64,000 bases of DNA from positions 62,001 through 126,000 of the forward strand of contig CAKVDZ010000004.1 in assembly GCA_934728585.1 (NCBI GenBank). Reading direction: 5' to 3'. Source of the DNA: an uncultured Candidatus Melainabacteria bacterium. GTDB lineage: Bacteria > Cyanobacteriota > Vampirovibrionia > Gastranaerophilales > Gastranaerophilaceae. Position 1 is the stretch's first letter. Every line of letters begins with the position of its first letter. The notes beneath the pieces were generated by a model that had not been told where the DNA came from, searched no databases, and saw nothing but the letters and a program-made list of their open reading frames with translations. Shown in pieces: positions 33,556 through 42,066 of the stretch. Both the position numbers and the translations under genes were made by a program.

Positions 33556-34566
33556 CTACATATCGTTATTATCATCATTTAAAAAGCAAGCGACACGGTG
33601 GTCTTCAAAGTATTGTTTTAATTGAGGTTCTTCTTCCTTACATTTATCAAAACAATAAACACATCTCGTATGAAATTTACACCCCTTGGGCAAGTCAGTA
33701 GGTGACGGGATATCGCCTTTTAACATTATTTTTTCTTTTTTATCAAAACTTGGAACAGCGCTCAACAAGGCTCTTGTATAAGGGTGTTGAGGGAATTTAA
33801 AAATTTGTTCTGTCGTACCAATTTCAACAATTTGCCCTAAATACATTATTGCAACTCTATCTGCAATATGCCTAATTACGTTCATATCGTGAGATACAAA
33901 CATAACAGTTAAATTAAATTCTTTTTTTAATTGTATTAATAAATTTATTATTTGTGCCTGAATACTAACATCTAAAGCACTTACAGGTTCATCTGCAATA
34001 ACAAATTCTGGTTTCAAAATCAAAGCTCTCGCAATCGCAATTCTTTGTCTTTGACCGCCTGAAAACTCGTGTGGATACAAGTCTTTTGCGCGTTTATCTA
34101 AACCTACAGTTTCAAGCACTTGGTTAATAATTTCGTCAACTTCCCCCTTTGACATTTCGTGCAGAGGTCTGTAATCCTCTGAATAAATACAAAGTTCGCT
34201 ATTAACTTTCAAAGGCTCTTTTAAAATATCGCCAATCTTCATTTTAGGATTTAAGCTTGAATAAGGATTTTGAAAAATCATTTGCAAAGCTTGACGATAA
34301 ACTTTTAATTTTCTTCCTTTTAGCTTTAAAATATCAACACCATGGAATAAAATTTCACCAGATTTTATTGGAACAAGTCTTGAAATAGCACTGCCTAGTG
34401 TCGATTTCCCACAACCTGACTCCCCAGCAATAGCAATAATTTCACCCTGATTAACTTCAAGAGATAAATTATCTACAGCTTTTACAATTTTTTCTTTGTT
34501 AAAAACAGTCGCTTTTGACTTATATTCAATATTTAAGTTTTTAATTTCTAAAACTGGTTTTGTCAT
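33556..34566 (-). CDS. Oligopeptide/dipeptide ABC transporter ATP-binding protein (OppF/DppF-like)
   Basis: A 336-residue ATPase with Walker A GESGCGKST, signature FSGGQRQRIAIARAL, Walker B FVIADEPVSALD and the OppF-type C-terminal motif with GCKFHTRCVYCFDKC. It should power peptide or nickel uptake through an inner-membrane permease pair. No permease, OppD partner or binding protein lies next to it, so the rest must be elsewhere. TATAAT lies exactly six bases before the ATG, with TTGCCT 17 bases further up and no ribosome site: a leaderless-type start. Confidence 0.9.
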   Translation of the reverse strand: MTKPVLEIKNLNIEYKSKATVFNKEKIVKAVDNLSLEVNQGEIIAIAGESGCGKSTLGSAISRLVPIKSGEILFHGVDILKLKGRKLKVYRQALQMIFQNPYSSLNPKMKIGDILKEPLKVNSELCIYSEDYRPLHEMSKGEVDEIINQVLETVGLDKRAKDLYPHEFSGGQRQRIAIARALILKPEFVIADEPVSALDVSIQAQIINLLIQLKKEFNLTVMFVSHDMNVIRHIADRVAIMYLGQIVEIGTTEQIFKFPQHPYTRALLSAVPSFDKKEKIMLKGDIPSPTDLPKGCKFHTRCVYCFDKCKEEEPQLKQYFEDHRVACFLNDDNNDM

Positions 34567-34601
34567 AAGTGCATTATAGATTAGATTATTTTTTTAGGCA
34601 A
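34567..34601 (-). promoter_or_regulatory. Leaderless-type promoter of the oppF-like gene
   Basis: On the minus strand TTGCCT, 17 bases, TATAAT, six bases, ATG. The geometry puts the transcription start at the start codon. Confidence 0.5.
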
Positions 34602-34692
34602 TAGGACGATAAGTTACCTATTGTCAAATTGACCTTTTAATTATAATTCAGCTTTGCGATTTAACTCTTATAGATTTATAGGCTCACAGTAG

Positions 34693-35289
34693 TTATACTT
34701 CTCTGCGACCCTCAAGGGCTTTTGCTAGTGTAATTTCATCTGCAAATTCTAAATCTGTACCAACAGGCAAACCAAAAGCAATTCTTGAAACTCTAATACC
34801 AAAAGGTTTTACTAGTTTTGTAAGATACAGACTTGTTGCTTCTCCCTCCACAGATGGACTTAGCGCCAAAATTAATTCTTTAACATTCTCATCTGTTAAA
34901 CGGCTCAAAAGTTCTTTTATTCTAATATCTTCTGCACCAATACCGTCAATCGGCGAGATTAAGCCTTGTAAAACGTGGTACAGTCCTTTATATTCGTTAG
35001 TTTTTTCTATTGCAATCAAATCCTTTGTTTCAGCCACAACGCAAATTGTACTTCTGTCGCGTGAGGTTGAAGAACAAATTTCACAAGGACTTGTTGTCGA
35101 CAAATTGTAGCAAATTTCGCACGCAACAGTACTTTGCTTTGCTTCAAGAACTGCGCGTGCAAATTTTTCCACTTCAGAAATTGGCATTTTCAATAAATGG
35201 AATGCCATTCTTTGAGCAGATTTTGGACCTACTGATGGAAATTTTTGAAATTGTTCTATTAGTGTTGCAATAGATTTTGGATAAATCAT
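34693..35289 (-). CDS. recR: Recombination mediator RecR
   Basis: RecR works with RecF/RecO to load RecA at gaps. The 198 residues are standard. A helix-hairpin-helix (KFPSVGPKSAQRMAFHLL) is followed by the C4 zinc finger (Cys57, Cys60, Cys69, Cys72) and a Toprim domain (TICVVAETKDLIAIE, LILALSPSVEGEATSLYL). It overlaps ybaB by one base, the common ybaB-recR pairing. Confidence 0.97.
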   Translation of the reverse strand: MIYPKSIATLIEQFQKFPSVGPKSAQRMAFHLLKMPISEVEKFARAVLEAKQSTVACEICYNLSTTSPCEICSSTSRDRSTICVVAETKDLIAIEKTNEYKGLYHVLQGLISPIDGIGAEDIRIKELLSRLTDENVKELILALSPSVEGEATSLYLTKLVKPFGIRVSRIAFGLPVGTDLEFADEITLAKALEGRREV

Positions 35290-35615
35290 TAGAATAAACC
35301 TGGAATGCTAATTCCGCCAGTAATAGCTTTCATTTTTGTTTCCATTTCTTTTGAAGCTGTTTCTGTTGCTTGTTTTACAGCAGTTGTAATAACATCTTCT
35401 AGCATTTCAATTGTGTCGTCGTCAACACTTTCAGGATTTTCTGGATTGATAGCTTCTTTTGAAATTTTAATTGATTTAAACTTACCTTGACCATCGCAAG
35501 TTACAACAACACCACCAGCTTCTCCGCTAAACTCTGTTTCAGCTAATTGAGCTTGCGTTTCTTGTAATTTTTTTTGAATGCTTTGTGCTTTTTGCATCAT
35601 TTGCATCATATTCAT
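35289..35615 (-). CDS. ybaB: YbaB/EbfC family nucleoid-associated protein
   Basis: A 108-residue protein beginning MNMMQMMQKAQSIQKKLQET with VVVTCDGQGKFKSIKISKEA in the core, the YbaB/EbfC pattern. It binds DNA as a dimer and is nearly always next to recR, as here. A strong AAGGAGATTAGG site precedes the ATG. Confidence 0.95.
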   Translation of the reverse strand: MNMMQMMQKAQSIQKKLQETQAQLAETEFSGEAGGVVVTCDGQGKFKSIKISKEAINPENPESVDDDTIEMLEDVITTAVKQATETASKEMETKMKAITGGISIPGLF

Positions 35616-35649
35616 ATCCTAATCTCCTTATCAAAACAATATCCCTGTA

Positions 35650-35684
35650 TTGTCATCTTGCGAAAAATATTATACAATAAAAAT
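35650..35684 (+). promoter_or_regulatory. Leaderless-type promoter of the matrixin-like gene
   Basis: TTGTCA (35650-35655), 17 bases, TACAAT (35673-35678), six bases, ATG at 35685. No ribosome site is present. Confidence 0.5.
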
Positions 35685-36473
35685 ATGGAAATGAAAACCT
35701 ATTTAAGTGAAAGTTTTAAAAATGGACGCCTTATGCGCTGGACTTTTATGCCATTAGGGGTTTTTATTTCGCCTATGAAATTTTATACAAAACAAGGTCA
35801 AGACCATATTTATCAAGGAATGGTTATAAAAGCTTGCGAAGAATGGGAAAAAGCAAGCATGGGCAAAGTTCAATTTAAACTTGTAGACAACATTTTGAGT
35901 TCAAACATCAACGTAGAATGGAGAAGAATTGACAGAAAAGCACTTGGTCACTGTCAATTTAACTACGATAACTCAAATAGATTGTATGGCGCAGAAGTTT
36001 CTATAGGACTTTCAGACGGTGTAATCTGCCAACAATATATGGCAGAGGGTGAAGTTTATCATACAATTTTGCATGAAATAGGTCATGCCCTAGGATTAGG
36101 TCATAGCCCTTATGACACAGATATCATGTATACTCCGCATAAATATGGCGTTGTAAATTTATCACCGAGAGATAAAAAATCAATTCAATGGTTATACAAA
36201 CTAAATCAGGGTACAACCGTAAACGATATGGTTTCTCAGTATAAGTTCGGTTCTCAAAACCCAGATGAAATTATTACAAAAGTGATTATGCAAAATAATC
36301 CTAGCGAATTTGAGCAAGTAAAAAACTCCCTTACTAATGTTGAAAAAAAAGATTTGCTAACAGAGCAAACAAATATTGCTGATTTAAAAAAATATAACTT
36401 AGCTTTACAAAATATTCAACTATCAGACAATGTAATGCGTTATTTAGGCAAAAAGCCAACAAAAAAAGATTAA
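35685..36473 (+). CDS. Matrixin-like zinc metalloprotease (M10 type)
   Basis: The 262-residue protein carries the metzincin motif HEIGHALGLGH (His130, Glu131, His134, His140) and a Met-turn (DIMYTPHKYG) about seven residues after the third His, as in matrixins. A C-terminal helical tail of about 85 residues follows the catalytic domain. No signal peptide or membrane segment is seen at the chosen start; an in-frame extension of 37 codons upstream overlaps the ybaB promoter and looks non-coding. A cytosolic metzincin would be unusual, so export by another route or a short uncleaved leader should be kept in mind. Confidence 0.8.
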   Translation: MEMKTYLSESFKNGRLMRWTFMPLGVFISPMKFYTKQGQDHIYQGMVIKACEEWEKASMGKVQFKLVDNILSSNINVEWRRIDRKALGHCQFNYDNSNRLYGAEVSIGLSDGVICQQYMAEGEVYHTILHEIGHALGLGHSPYDTDIMYTPHKYGVVNLSPRDKKSIQWLYKLNQGTTVNDMVSQYKFGSQNPDEIITKVIMQNNPSEFEQVKNSLTNVEKKDLLTEQTNIADLKKYNLALQNIQLSDNVMRYLGKKPTKKD

Positions 36474-36477
36474 AAAT

Positions 36478-36504
36478 TTGACTATTTTCAGTTTGTAGTA
36501 TAAT
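36478..36504 (+). promoter_or_regulatory. Promoter of the accD operon
   Basis: TTGACT and a perfect TATAAT, 15 bases apart. A 6+4+6 inverted repeat, GCAAATGTAAATTTGC, lies in the leader before the AAAAGGACAATTAA ribosome site. Confidence 0.55.
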
Positions 36505-36561
36505 ACTATTGATTGGTACATAAATTGCAAATGTAAATTTGCACACAAAAAGGACAATTAA

Positions 36562-37449
36562 ATGAGTATTCAGGAATGGTTTGATAAGCGAAAAGAAGCG
36601 CAAATTGAACGCCGTACATCTGAAGCGAAAGTTGAAAATATAACGTTCCCAGGGTTGTGGACAAAATGCGTTCACTGTGGGGCACAAATTACAAATAAAG
36701 ATTTAGAAGAAAACATGATGGTATGCCCACAATGTGACTACCACTTCAGAATTGGCGCAAAAGAAAGAATTAAACAACTGTTTGATGAAGACAGTTTTGT
36801 TGAAATGTTTAAAAATATTTTACCTACAGACCCTCTAAATTTTGAGGATACTGAATCTTACAAGGATAGATTAAAATCTGCAAAAGAAAAAACTAACCTT
36901 GATGAGGCAGTTATCACTGGTATTGGCAAAATCGAGGGACACGAAGTAGCAACTGCAATTATGGATTTTGAGTTCATGGGTGGTTCTATGGGTAGCGTTG
37001 TAGGTGAAAAAGTTACAAGAATGATGGAAGAAGCAGCAGAAAAGAAAATTCCAATGCTTGCTATAACTTCATCTGGCGGTGCCAGAATGCAAGAAAGTGC
37101 TTTAAGCTTAATGCAAATGGCTAAAACTTCTTGTGCTTGCGCGAGAATGGACGAAGAAAAAGTATTATATATTTGTTTATTGACTGAACCAACTTTTGGT
37201 GGTGTAACTGCAAGCTTTGGCACTTTAGGTGATATTATCATCGCTGAACAAGGTGCTAGAATTGGTTTTGCAGGAAGACGTGTTATTGAACAAACAATTC
37301 ATCAAAAATTACCATCAGGCTTCCAAACAGCTGAATATTTATTGAAATATGGTCAAATCGATATCATTTCAAAAAGAAAAGATTTGAGAGAAAATTTGGC
37401 TAAAATTTTCGATATGCACGGATACACAATTCCAGAGGAAGAAGAATAA
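36562..37449 (+). CDS. accD: Acetyl-CoA carboxylase carboxyltransferase subunit beta
   Basis: AccD and AccA transfer the carboxyl group from biotin to acetyl-CoA, the first step of fatty acid synthesis. The zinc ribbon is Cys36-Cys39-Cys55-Cys58. The crotonase-like core has AITSSGGARMQESALSLMQM and TEPTFGGVTASFG. Length 295 is normal. accA follows after 14 bases, giving an accD-accA pair that is co-transcribed and likely co-translated. Confidence 0.97.
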   Translation: MSIQEWFDKRKEAQIERRTSEAKVENITFPGLWTKCVHCGAQITNKDLEENMMVCPQCDYHFRIGAKERIKQLFDEDSFVEMFKNILPTDPLNFEDTESYKDRLKSAKEKTNLDEAVITGIGKIEGHEVATAIMDFEFMGGSMGSVVGEKVTRMMEEAAEKKIPMLAITSSGGARMQESALSLMQMAKTSCACARMDEEKVLYICLLTEPTFGGVTASFGTLGDIIIAEQGARIGFAGRRVIEQTIHQKLPSGFQTAEYLLKYGQIDIISKRKDLRENLAKIFDMHGYTIPEEEE

Positions 37450-37463
37450 CAACTGAGGTAAAA

Positions 37464-38411
37464 ATGTTTGATTTTGAAAAACCAATTATGGAAATAAGGT
37501 CAAAAATAGAAGAACTAAAAAAAATAAGCGCGGAGTCAGGAATGGATTTACGACAAGAAATAGAAAATTTTGAACAACAGGCGAAAGATTATCAAAAGGA
37601 AATCTATGAAAATCTTAAACCGTCTGAAAAGTTGCAAATCGCAAGACACGCTAATAGACCTAGTTTCTTAGATTATATGAATTTAATGTGCACTGACTTT
37701 ATTGAACTTCACGGCGATAGAGAAGGCGCTGACGATAGGGCAATTATTGGCGGTATCGCGAAGATTGGTAATTTTAACGCAGTTTTTGTAGGAACACAAA
37801 AAGGTTCAACTACAAAAGAAAACCTTGAATATAATTTCGGCATGCCTCAACCTCAAGGTTACAGAAAAGCTATGAGATTATTCAACCATGCAAACAAATT
37901 TAATTTACCAATTATAACTTTGATTGATACCCCTGGTGCATACCCTGGAATTACTGCCGAACAAACAGGACAAGGTATCGCAATTGCACAAAATTTACGC
38001 GACATGGCAAAACTTGATGTTCCAGTTATTGCAGTTATAACAGGTGAGGGCTGTTCAGGTGGCGCTTTAGGTCTAGGCGTTGCAAACGACGTAAAAATGC
38101 TTGAATATGCTTACTATACTGTAATTTCACCAGAGGGTTGCGCATCAATTTTATTCCGTGACGCAACAAAAGCAGCTGACGCAGCAAATGCTCTTAAAAT
38201 CACAGCAAGCGACTTATTAGAACTTGGTATAATTGATGAATGCGTAAAAGAACCTATGGGTGGTGCTCACAACGACAAAGAAGAAATGGCTAAAAACTTG
38301 AAAAAAGAACTTATCTCTACTTTGAAAAAATTAACAAAAATGAGCCCTGAAAAATTACGCAAACAAAGATACACAAAATACCGCAAAATGGGGTGTTTCT
38401 TACATGAGTAA
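37464..38411 (+). CDS. accA: Acetyl-CoA carboxylase carboxyltransferase subunit alpha
   Basis: Partner of AccD. The 315-residue protein has IELHGDREGADDRAIIGG, TLIDTPGAYPGITAEQTGQG and ITGEGCSGGALGLGVAND, all typical of AccA. A helical N-terminal domain of about 60 residues precedes the core. Its last eight bases overlap the start of prmA. The biotin carboxylase and carrier subunits are not in the window. Confidence 0.97.
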   Translation: MFDFEKPIMEIRSKIEELKKISAESGMDLRQEIENFEQQAKDYQKEIYENLKPSEKLQIARHANRPSFLDYMNLMCTDFIELHGDREGADDRAIIGGIAKIGNFNAVFVGTQKGSTTKENLEYNFGMPQPQGYRKAMRLFNHANKFNLPIITLIDTPGAYPGITAEQTGQGIAIAQNLRDMAKLDVPVIAVITGEGCSGGALGLGVANDVKMLEYAYYTVISPEGCASILFRDATKAADAANALKITASDLLELGIIDECVKEPMGGAHNDKEEMAKNLKKELISTLKKLTKMSPEKLRKQRYTKYRKMGCFLHE

Positions 38412-39297
38412 TTATTACGAATTACAAATAAAAATTAATCCTGAAATGTCAGAAATTATTTCTGACATTTTGTTTGATGTTTTTGACTGTGAAGGTGTAG
38501 TTCTTGTTGAAGAAACATACAAAGACCTTGAAATGATTGCAACAACAGAGGGAACTCTTAAAGCTTTTATTCGAGGCGAAAAACCAGATGTCCAAAATAT
38601 TTTGAAAGAACAAAAAGAAATCCTCAAATCACGTGGGCTTACTGATGAAGAACTTGGCTCTTGGGAATTTACTTTTGAAGAAAAAGAAAATCAAGATTGG
38701 TCAAAAAAATGGAAAGAAAAATGGGACGTAACACACGTTACAGACAAAATTACTATCGTTCCAACTTGGATTGAATATACTCCTAAAAACAAAGATGAAA
38801 TTATTATAAATCTTGACCCAGGATGTGCATTTGGAACTGGAACTCACCAGACAACTCAGCTTTGTATGAAAGCATTAGAAAAACACTTTGTATCAGGTCA
38901 AACAATGGCAGATATTGGTATGGGTTCAGGAATTTTAGCAATTTTGGCTAAAAAAATGGGCGCAAGCAAGGTTTATGGCTGTGATAACGATGAAACTGTT
39001 ATTGATGTGGCAAAAGAAAATGCAAAATTAAATAACGTGGAATGTGACTTTGAACTTGGAACAGCCGATAAAATCAATAAAAAATTTGACTTTATTTGTG
39101 CAAACATTTTGCATAACGTGCTTTATGATATTATGGGCGATTTAAAAAATTTAATGCACGATGGTTCAAAAATGTCATTAAGTGGTATTTTATTAGAGAA
39201 AGCCCCTATCGTTTTGGAAGCAATTAAACGAGAAAATTTAAAAATTATTGATGAAATCACCCAAGACCAATGGACCTCTTTTGTTGTAACAAAATAG
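38404..39297 (+). CDS. prmA: Ribosomal protein L11 methyltransferase
   Basis: PrmA trimethylates L11. The 297-residue protein has an N-terminal substrate domain and, from about residue 135, the SAM-binding domain: NLDPGCAFGTGTHQTTQL, ADIGMGSGILAILAKKMG and ICANILHNVLYD. It overlaps accA by eight bases, so it is translated from the same message. Confidence 0.94.
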   Translation: MSNYYELQIKINPEMSEIISDILFDVFDCEGVVLVEETYKDLEMIATTEGTLKAFIRGEKPDVQNILKEQKEILKSRGLTDEELGSWEFTFEEKENQDWSKKWKEKWDVTHVTDKITIVPTWIEYTPKNKDEIIINLDPGCAFGTGTHQTTQLCMKALEKHFVSGQTMADIGMGSGILAILAKKMGASKVYGCDNDETVIDVAKENAKLNNVECDFELGTADKINKKFDFICANILHNVLYDIMGDLKNLMHDGSKMSLSGILLEKAPIVLEAIKRENLKIIDEITQDQWTSFVVTK

Positions 39298-39307
39298 GAG
39301 AACTCAT

Positions 39308-39772
39308 ATGCAACATTTAATATTTTTTTCAATCGCAGTATTTGTTATTTTATTCATTCCATTTATATTTTGGAGAGTAAAAGCAGGCAAAGAATACAAA
39401 AAATACTTACCTTTAGATGAAAAAGATATCGCAGATTACGACAACAAGAAACCTATTTTTACAAAATACTGGATTTCTAATAGTTTTTATAAAGACTATA
39501 TTGACAAAACTAGAATATCACTTCACGGAAGCAGAGAAAAATTTGATTTTTCAAATTGGGGAATTGCACTTAAATTAGACGTATATCCAGATAAATTCAT
39601 ACTTTCAAGTTTTGGCGGATTGTTTATTCAAAAAAGAGCAATTGAACTAAAAAAAATTGCTAAAATTTTTAAAGATAAGCAAATTGTAGCCTTTAGAGGC
39701 TCTAACTTCCACTTTGTAGCAAACAACTTCTCAGACAAACAAATTGAAGAACTTATTAAACTGAAAGGATAA
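39308..39772 (+). CDS. Hypothetical membrane-anchored protein, 154 residues
   Basis: One N-terminal membrane helix (LIFFSIAVFVILFIPFIFW) is followed by a soluble beta-rich domain (KLDVYPDKFILSSFGG, KQIVAFRGSNFHFVANNFSD). No family is recognised. GGAGAACTCAT precedes the ATG. The next gene has the same layout (one helix then a similar beta pattern around KLYLLPDCIVLTAFNKYA), so the two are probably diverged duplicates. They lie between prmA and kdsB, perhaps in one transcript. Confidence 0.7.
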   Translation: MQHLIFFSIAVFVILFIPFIFWRVKAGKEYKKYLPLDEKDIADYDNKKPIFTKYWISNSFYKDYIDKTRISLHGSREKFDFSNWGIALKLDVYPDKFILSSFGGLFIQKRAIELKKIAKIFKDKQIVAFRGSNFHFVANNFSDKQIEELIKLKG

Positions 39773-39776
39773 TTTT

Positions 39777-40223
39777 TTGATTGAAACTCTCTTTATAATT
39801 GCATGGTTTATTATAGCCTTTTTTATAATTTTTGCATTAAACAAAATTTTTGTAAATCAAGCTAATAACTATTTTAACACTCCAATAGAAGTAGTTAAAC
39901 ACTTAACAAACTCGGCTCAAAAATCCTTCTTTGTAAATAGGGTTGCTGTTTGCAATAATAATGACAACCAATTTAATAAAATGTTTAATGCTTTTAAAAC
40001 CTTTAATGCAAATATACCATTTGGTTTTAAACTATATTTACTACCAGATTGTATTGTATTAACTGCGTTTAACAAATATGCAACAGTATTCAAGCGTGAA
40101 GACTGCCAATTTTCTAAAAAAGGATTTTTCTCATACTTTACAATTATTAAAGACGATAAAAACTACACAATAGATACAGGATTTAATAACAAACTAATTC
40201 AAGAATGGCTTGGTAATAAATAA
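39777..40223 (+). CDS. Hypothetical membrane-anchored protein, 148 residues, TTG start
   Basis: The frame begins with TTG, eight or nine bases after AAAGGAT, directly past the preceding stop. An N-terminal helix (TLFIIAWFIIAFFIIFAL) is followed by a domain with GFKLYLLPDCIVLTAF and DKNYTIDTGFNNKLIQEW. It resembles its upstream neighbour in layout and in the hydrophobic beta pattern. No family is recognised. Confidence 0.65.
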   Translation: MIETLFIIAWFIIAFFIIFALNKIFVNQANNYFNTPIEVVKHLTNSAQKSFFVNRVAVCNNNDNQFNKMFNAFKTFNANIPFGFKLYLLPDCIVLTAFNKYATVFKREDCQFSKKGFFSYFTIIKDDKNYTIDTGFNNKLIQEWLGNK

Positions 40224-40266
40224 ACTTGTTTGTGCTAAACTTTTGTTATCAGAAAAGAGGTTCAAT

Positions 40267-41004
40267 ATGTTTGGCAAAAAGAAAACGGCAATTATTATTC
40301 CTGCAAGATACGGTTCTAGCAGATTAGAAGGTAAACCACTTTTAGTAGCTGGCGGAAAACCTATTATTCAATGGGTTTATGAAACTGCAAAATCTGTTGA
40401 AAGTGCAGATAAAGTAATTGTTGCAACAGATGACGAAAGAATTTACGATGCTATAAAAGAATTTGGTGGAGAAGTTGAAATGACTTCGACAGAACACAAA
40501 TGCGGTAGCGACAGAATAAAAGAAGTTACAGATAGACACCCAGAATTTGAATATATAATTAATCTTCAAGGTGACGAACCCATGATAAAAAAAGAACATA
40601 TAGAAGCAGTTATTGACGGTGTTAAAAACCATAATGCCGATATATCAACACTAATTCGCCCAATCGAAGATAAAAATGAAGTTGATAATCCAAATTTAGT
40701 AAAATGTGTTACAGATAACCATGGATTTGCACTATATTTTTCACGTTCAAAAATCCCATTTGAAAGAAAAGAAAACCCAGCACCATTCTACGGTCATATC
40801 GGCATTTACGGCTATACAAGAGATGCATTAGTAAAAATGACAACTTCAGCTCAAACACCACTAGAAATTGCCGAAAGCCTTGAACAATTAAGAGCTTTAC
40901 AAATGGGAATGAAGATTAAAACAGCAATTGTAAACGAAAAACCAGTAGGTATTGACACGATTGAAGACTATGAAAAATTTAAGGAAATAATCAGCAATAA
41001 ATAG
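40267..41004 (+). CDS. kdsB: 3-deoxy-manno-octulosonate cytidylyltransferase
   Basis: KdsB activates Kdo as CMP-Kdo for lipopolysaccharide. The 245-residue protein starts AIIIPARYGSSRLEGKPL, has VIVATDDERIYDA, INLQGDEPMIKKEHI and YFSRSKIPFERK, and ends with GIDTIEDYEKF. The frame opens at 40210, overlapping the previous gene, but the ATG at 40267 has the AAAAGAGGTT ribosome site. It implies an outer membrane with Kdo-containing lipid A or another Kdo glycan. Confidence 0.95.
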   Translation: MFGKKKTAIIIPARYGSSRLEGKPLLVAGGKPIIQWVYETAKSVESADKVIVATDDERIYDAIKEFGGEVEMTSTEHKCGSDRIKEVTDRHPEFEYIINLQGDEPMIKKEHIEAVIDGVKNHNADISTLIRPIEDKNEVDNPNLVKCVTDNHGFALYFSRSKIPFERKENPAPFYGHIGIYGYTRDALVKMTTSAQTPLEIAESLEQLRALQMGMKIKTAIVNEKPVGIDTIEDYEKFKEIISNK

Positions 41005-41043
41005 ATTTTATAAAAGTTTTCAAAAATTTTTTAAAAATATGCT

Positions 41044-41072
41044 TGCAATTATTTTATGCTTAGATTAAGATG
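41044..41072 (+). promoter_or_regulatory. Candidate rpaB promoter
   Basis: TTGCAA (41044-41049) and TAAGAT (41067-41072) are 17 bases apart. A single HLR1-like half-box (TTTACAAT) lies downstream in the leader at 41107-41114. Confidence 0.4.
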
Positions 41073-41153
41073 TATTTAGAAAAATAAATTTATATTAACA
41101 ATTTGTTTTACAATAAGATTTTATTAGTAGCTTAAAAATGTAAGGAAAAGACA

Positions 41154-41900
41154 ATGACAGAAGCTGAAATGCAAAACGAAACTGAAGACCGTCAACGAAT
41201 CCTAGTAGCTGACGACGAAGCAAGTATCAGAAGAATCTTAGAAACCAGATTGAAAATGGTTGGCTACGATGTAATTGTAGCAGAAGATGGCGAAGATGCT
41301 ATAAACGCATTCAATAAATCTAATCCTGACTTAGTAGTATTAGACGTAATGATGCCAAAAGTAGATGGTTACGGCGTAACAAGAGAAATCAGAAGAACAT
41401 CAGATGTTCCGATTATTATATTAACAGCTTTAGGCGATGTATCAGAAAGAATTACAGGTTTGGAACTAGGCGCAGACGACTATGTAATCAAACCATTCAG
41501 TCCAAAAGAATTAGAAGCACGTGTAAAAGCAGTTCTAAGAAGAACAAACAACCGTGAAGCAATCGTTCCAACAGGCAAAGTAACAAAGAACGTTATCACA
41601 ACAGGTAACATTAAAATTGATACAGCAAGACGCCAAGTATTCAGAAAGAATGAACGAATCAGACTTACAGGAATGGAATTTAGCTTGTTAGAATTATTAG
41701 TAAACAATTCAGGTCAAGCATATTCAAGAAACGAAATCTTGCAACATGTATGGGCATATCCACCAGATCACAGAATCGATACACGAGTTGTGGACGTACA
41801 CATTTCAAGATTACGTTCAAAATTAGAAACAGACCCTGCAAATCCAGAATTAATCTTAACAGCACGTGGCATCGGCTACATGTTCCAAAGAATAAACTAG
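41154..41900 (+). CDS. rpaB: Response regulator RpaB/Ycf27-like (OmpR family)
   Basis: A 248-residue two-domain regulator. The receiver domain (residues 16-130) has Asp20/Asp21, the phosphorylation site Asp64 (VVLDVMMPK), Thr92 and Lys114. The winged helix has LTGMEFSLLELL and a C-terminus WAYPPDHRIDTRVVDVHI with LILTARGIGYMFQRI, which is a close match to cyanobacterial RpaB rather than PhoB. RpaB is essential in cyanobacteria, where it governs light-stress and cell-division genes through HLR1 sites. No histidine kinase (NblS) is adjacent. A long leader (about 80 bases) and GTAAGGAAA site precede it. A perfect HLR1 lies at 8050-8067. Confidence 0.88.
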   Translation: MTEAEMQNETEDRQRILVADDEASIRRILETRLKMVGYDVIVAEDGEDAINAFNKSNPDLVVLDVMMPKVDGYGVTREIRRTSDVPIIILTALGDVSERITGLELGADDYVIKPFSPKELEARVKAVLRRTNNREAIVPTGKVTKNVITTGNIKIDTARRQVFRKNERIRLTGMEFSLLELLVNNSGQAYSRNEILQHVWAYPPDHRIDTRVVDVHISRLRSKLETDPANPELILTARGIGYMFQRIN

Positions 41901-41935
41901 TTGGATATAAGCAGAACAATTAAATAAGTATTGGT

Positions 41936-42012
41936 GGCGGGTGTCGTCAAGTGGTTAAGACCTCGGATTGTGGTTCCGATATGCATGGGTTCGAATCCCA
42001 TCATCCGCCCCA
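41936..42012 (+). tRNA. tRNA-His (GTG)
   Basis: The cloverleaf folds by eye: an eight-pair acceptor GGCGGGTG/CATCCGCC including the extra 5' G typical of tRNA-His, a GTC/GAC D stem, anticodon arm TCGGA-TTGTGGT-TCCGA with anticodon GTG, and T arm ATGGG-TTCGAAT-CCCAT. CCA is encoded. It follows rpaB by 35 bases and may be co-transcribed. Confidence 0.95.
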
Positions 42013-42053
42013 TTAAAATAAAAAGACCTCAAAAGAGGTCTTTTTATTTTAAT
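42012..42053 (+). terminator. Intrinsic terminator after tRNA-His
   Basis: A 19-bp stem, ATTAAAATAAAAAGACCTC paired with its complement around AAAA, with the T-rich strand 3'. Its core recurs at 42229-42248. Confidence 0.9.
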
Positions 42054-42066
42054 ATTGTTTGATTAA

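Noticed and set aside
34603..34628. CAATAGG...CCTATTG inverted repeat between recR and oppF-like genes
   Set aside because: Only seven pairs and no T-run on the right side; too weak to call a terminator or operator.
35574..35684. 37-codon upstream extension of the matrixin-like gene
   Set aside because: It overlaps the ybaB start and promoter region and reads like the reverse of ybaB coding sequence.
40210..40266. Earlier start for kdsB
   Set aside because: It overlaps the previous gene and lacks a ribosome site; IPARYGSSRL positioning supports 40267.
41107..41114. HLR1 half-box in the rpaB leader
   Set aside because: Only one box; the second position two bases away does not match, so autoregulation is not supported.
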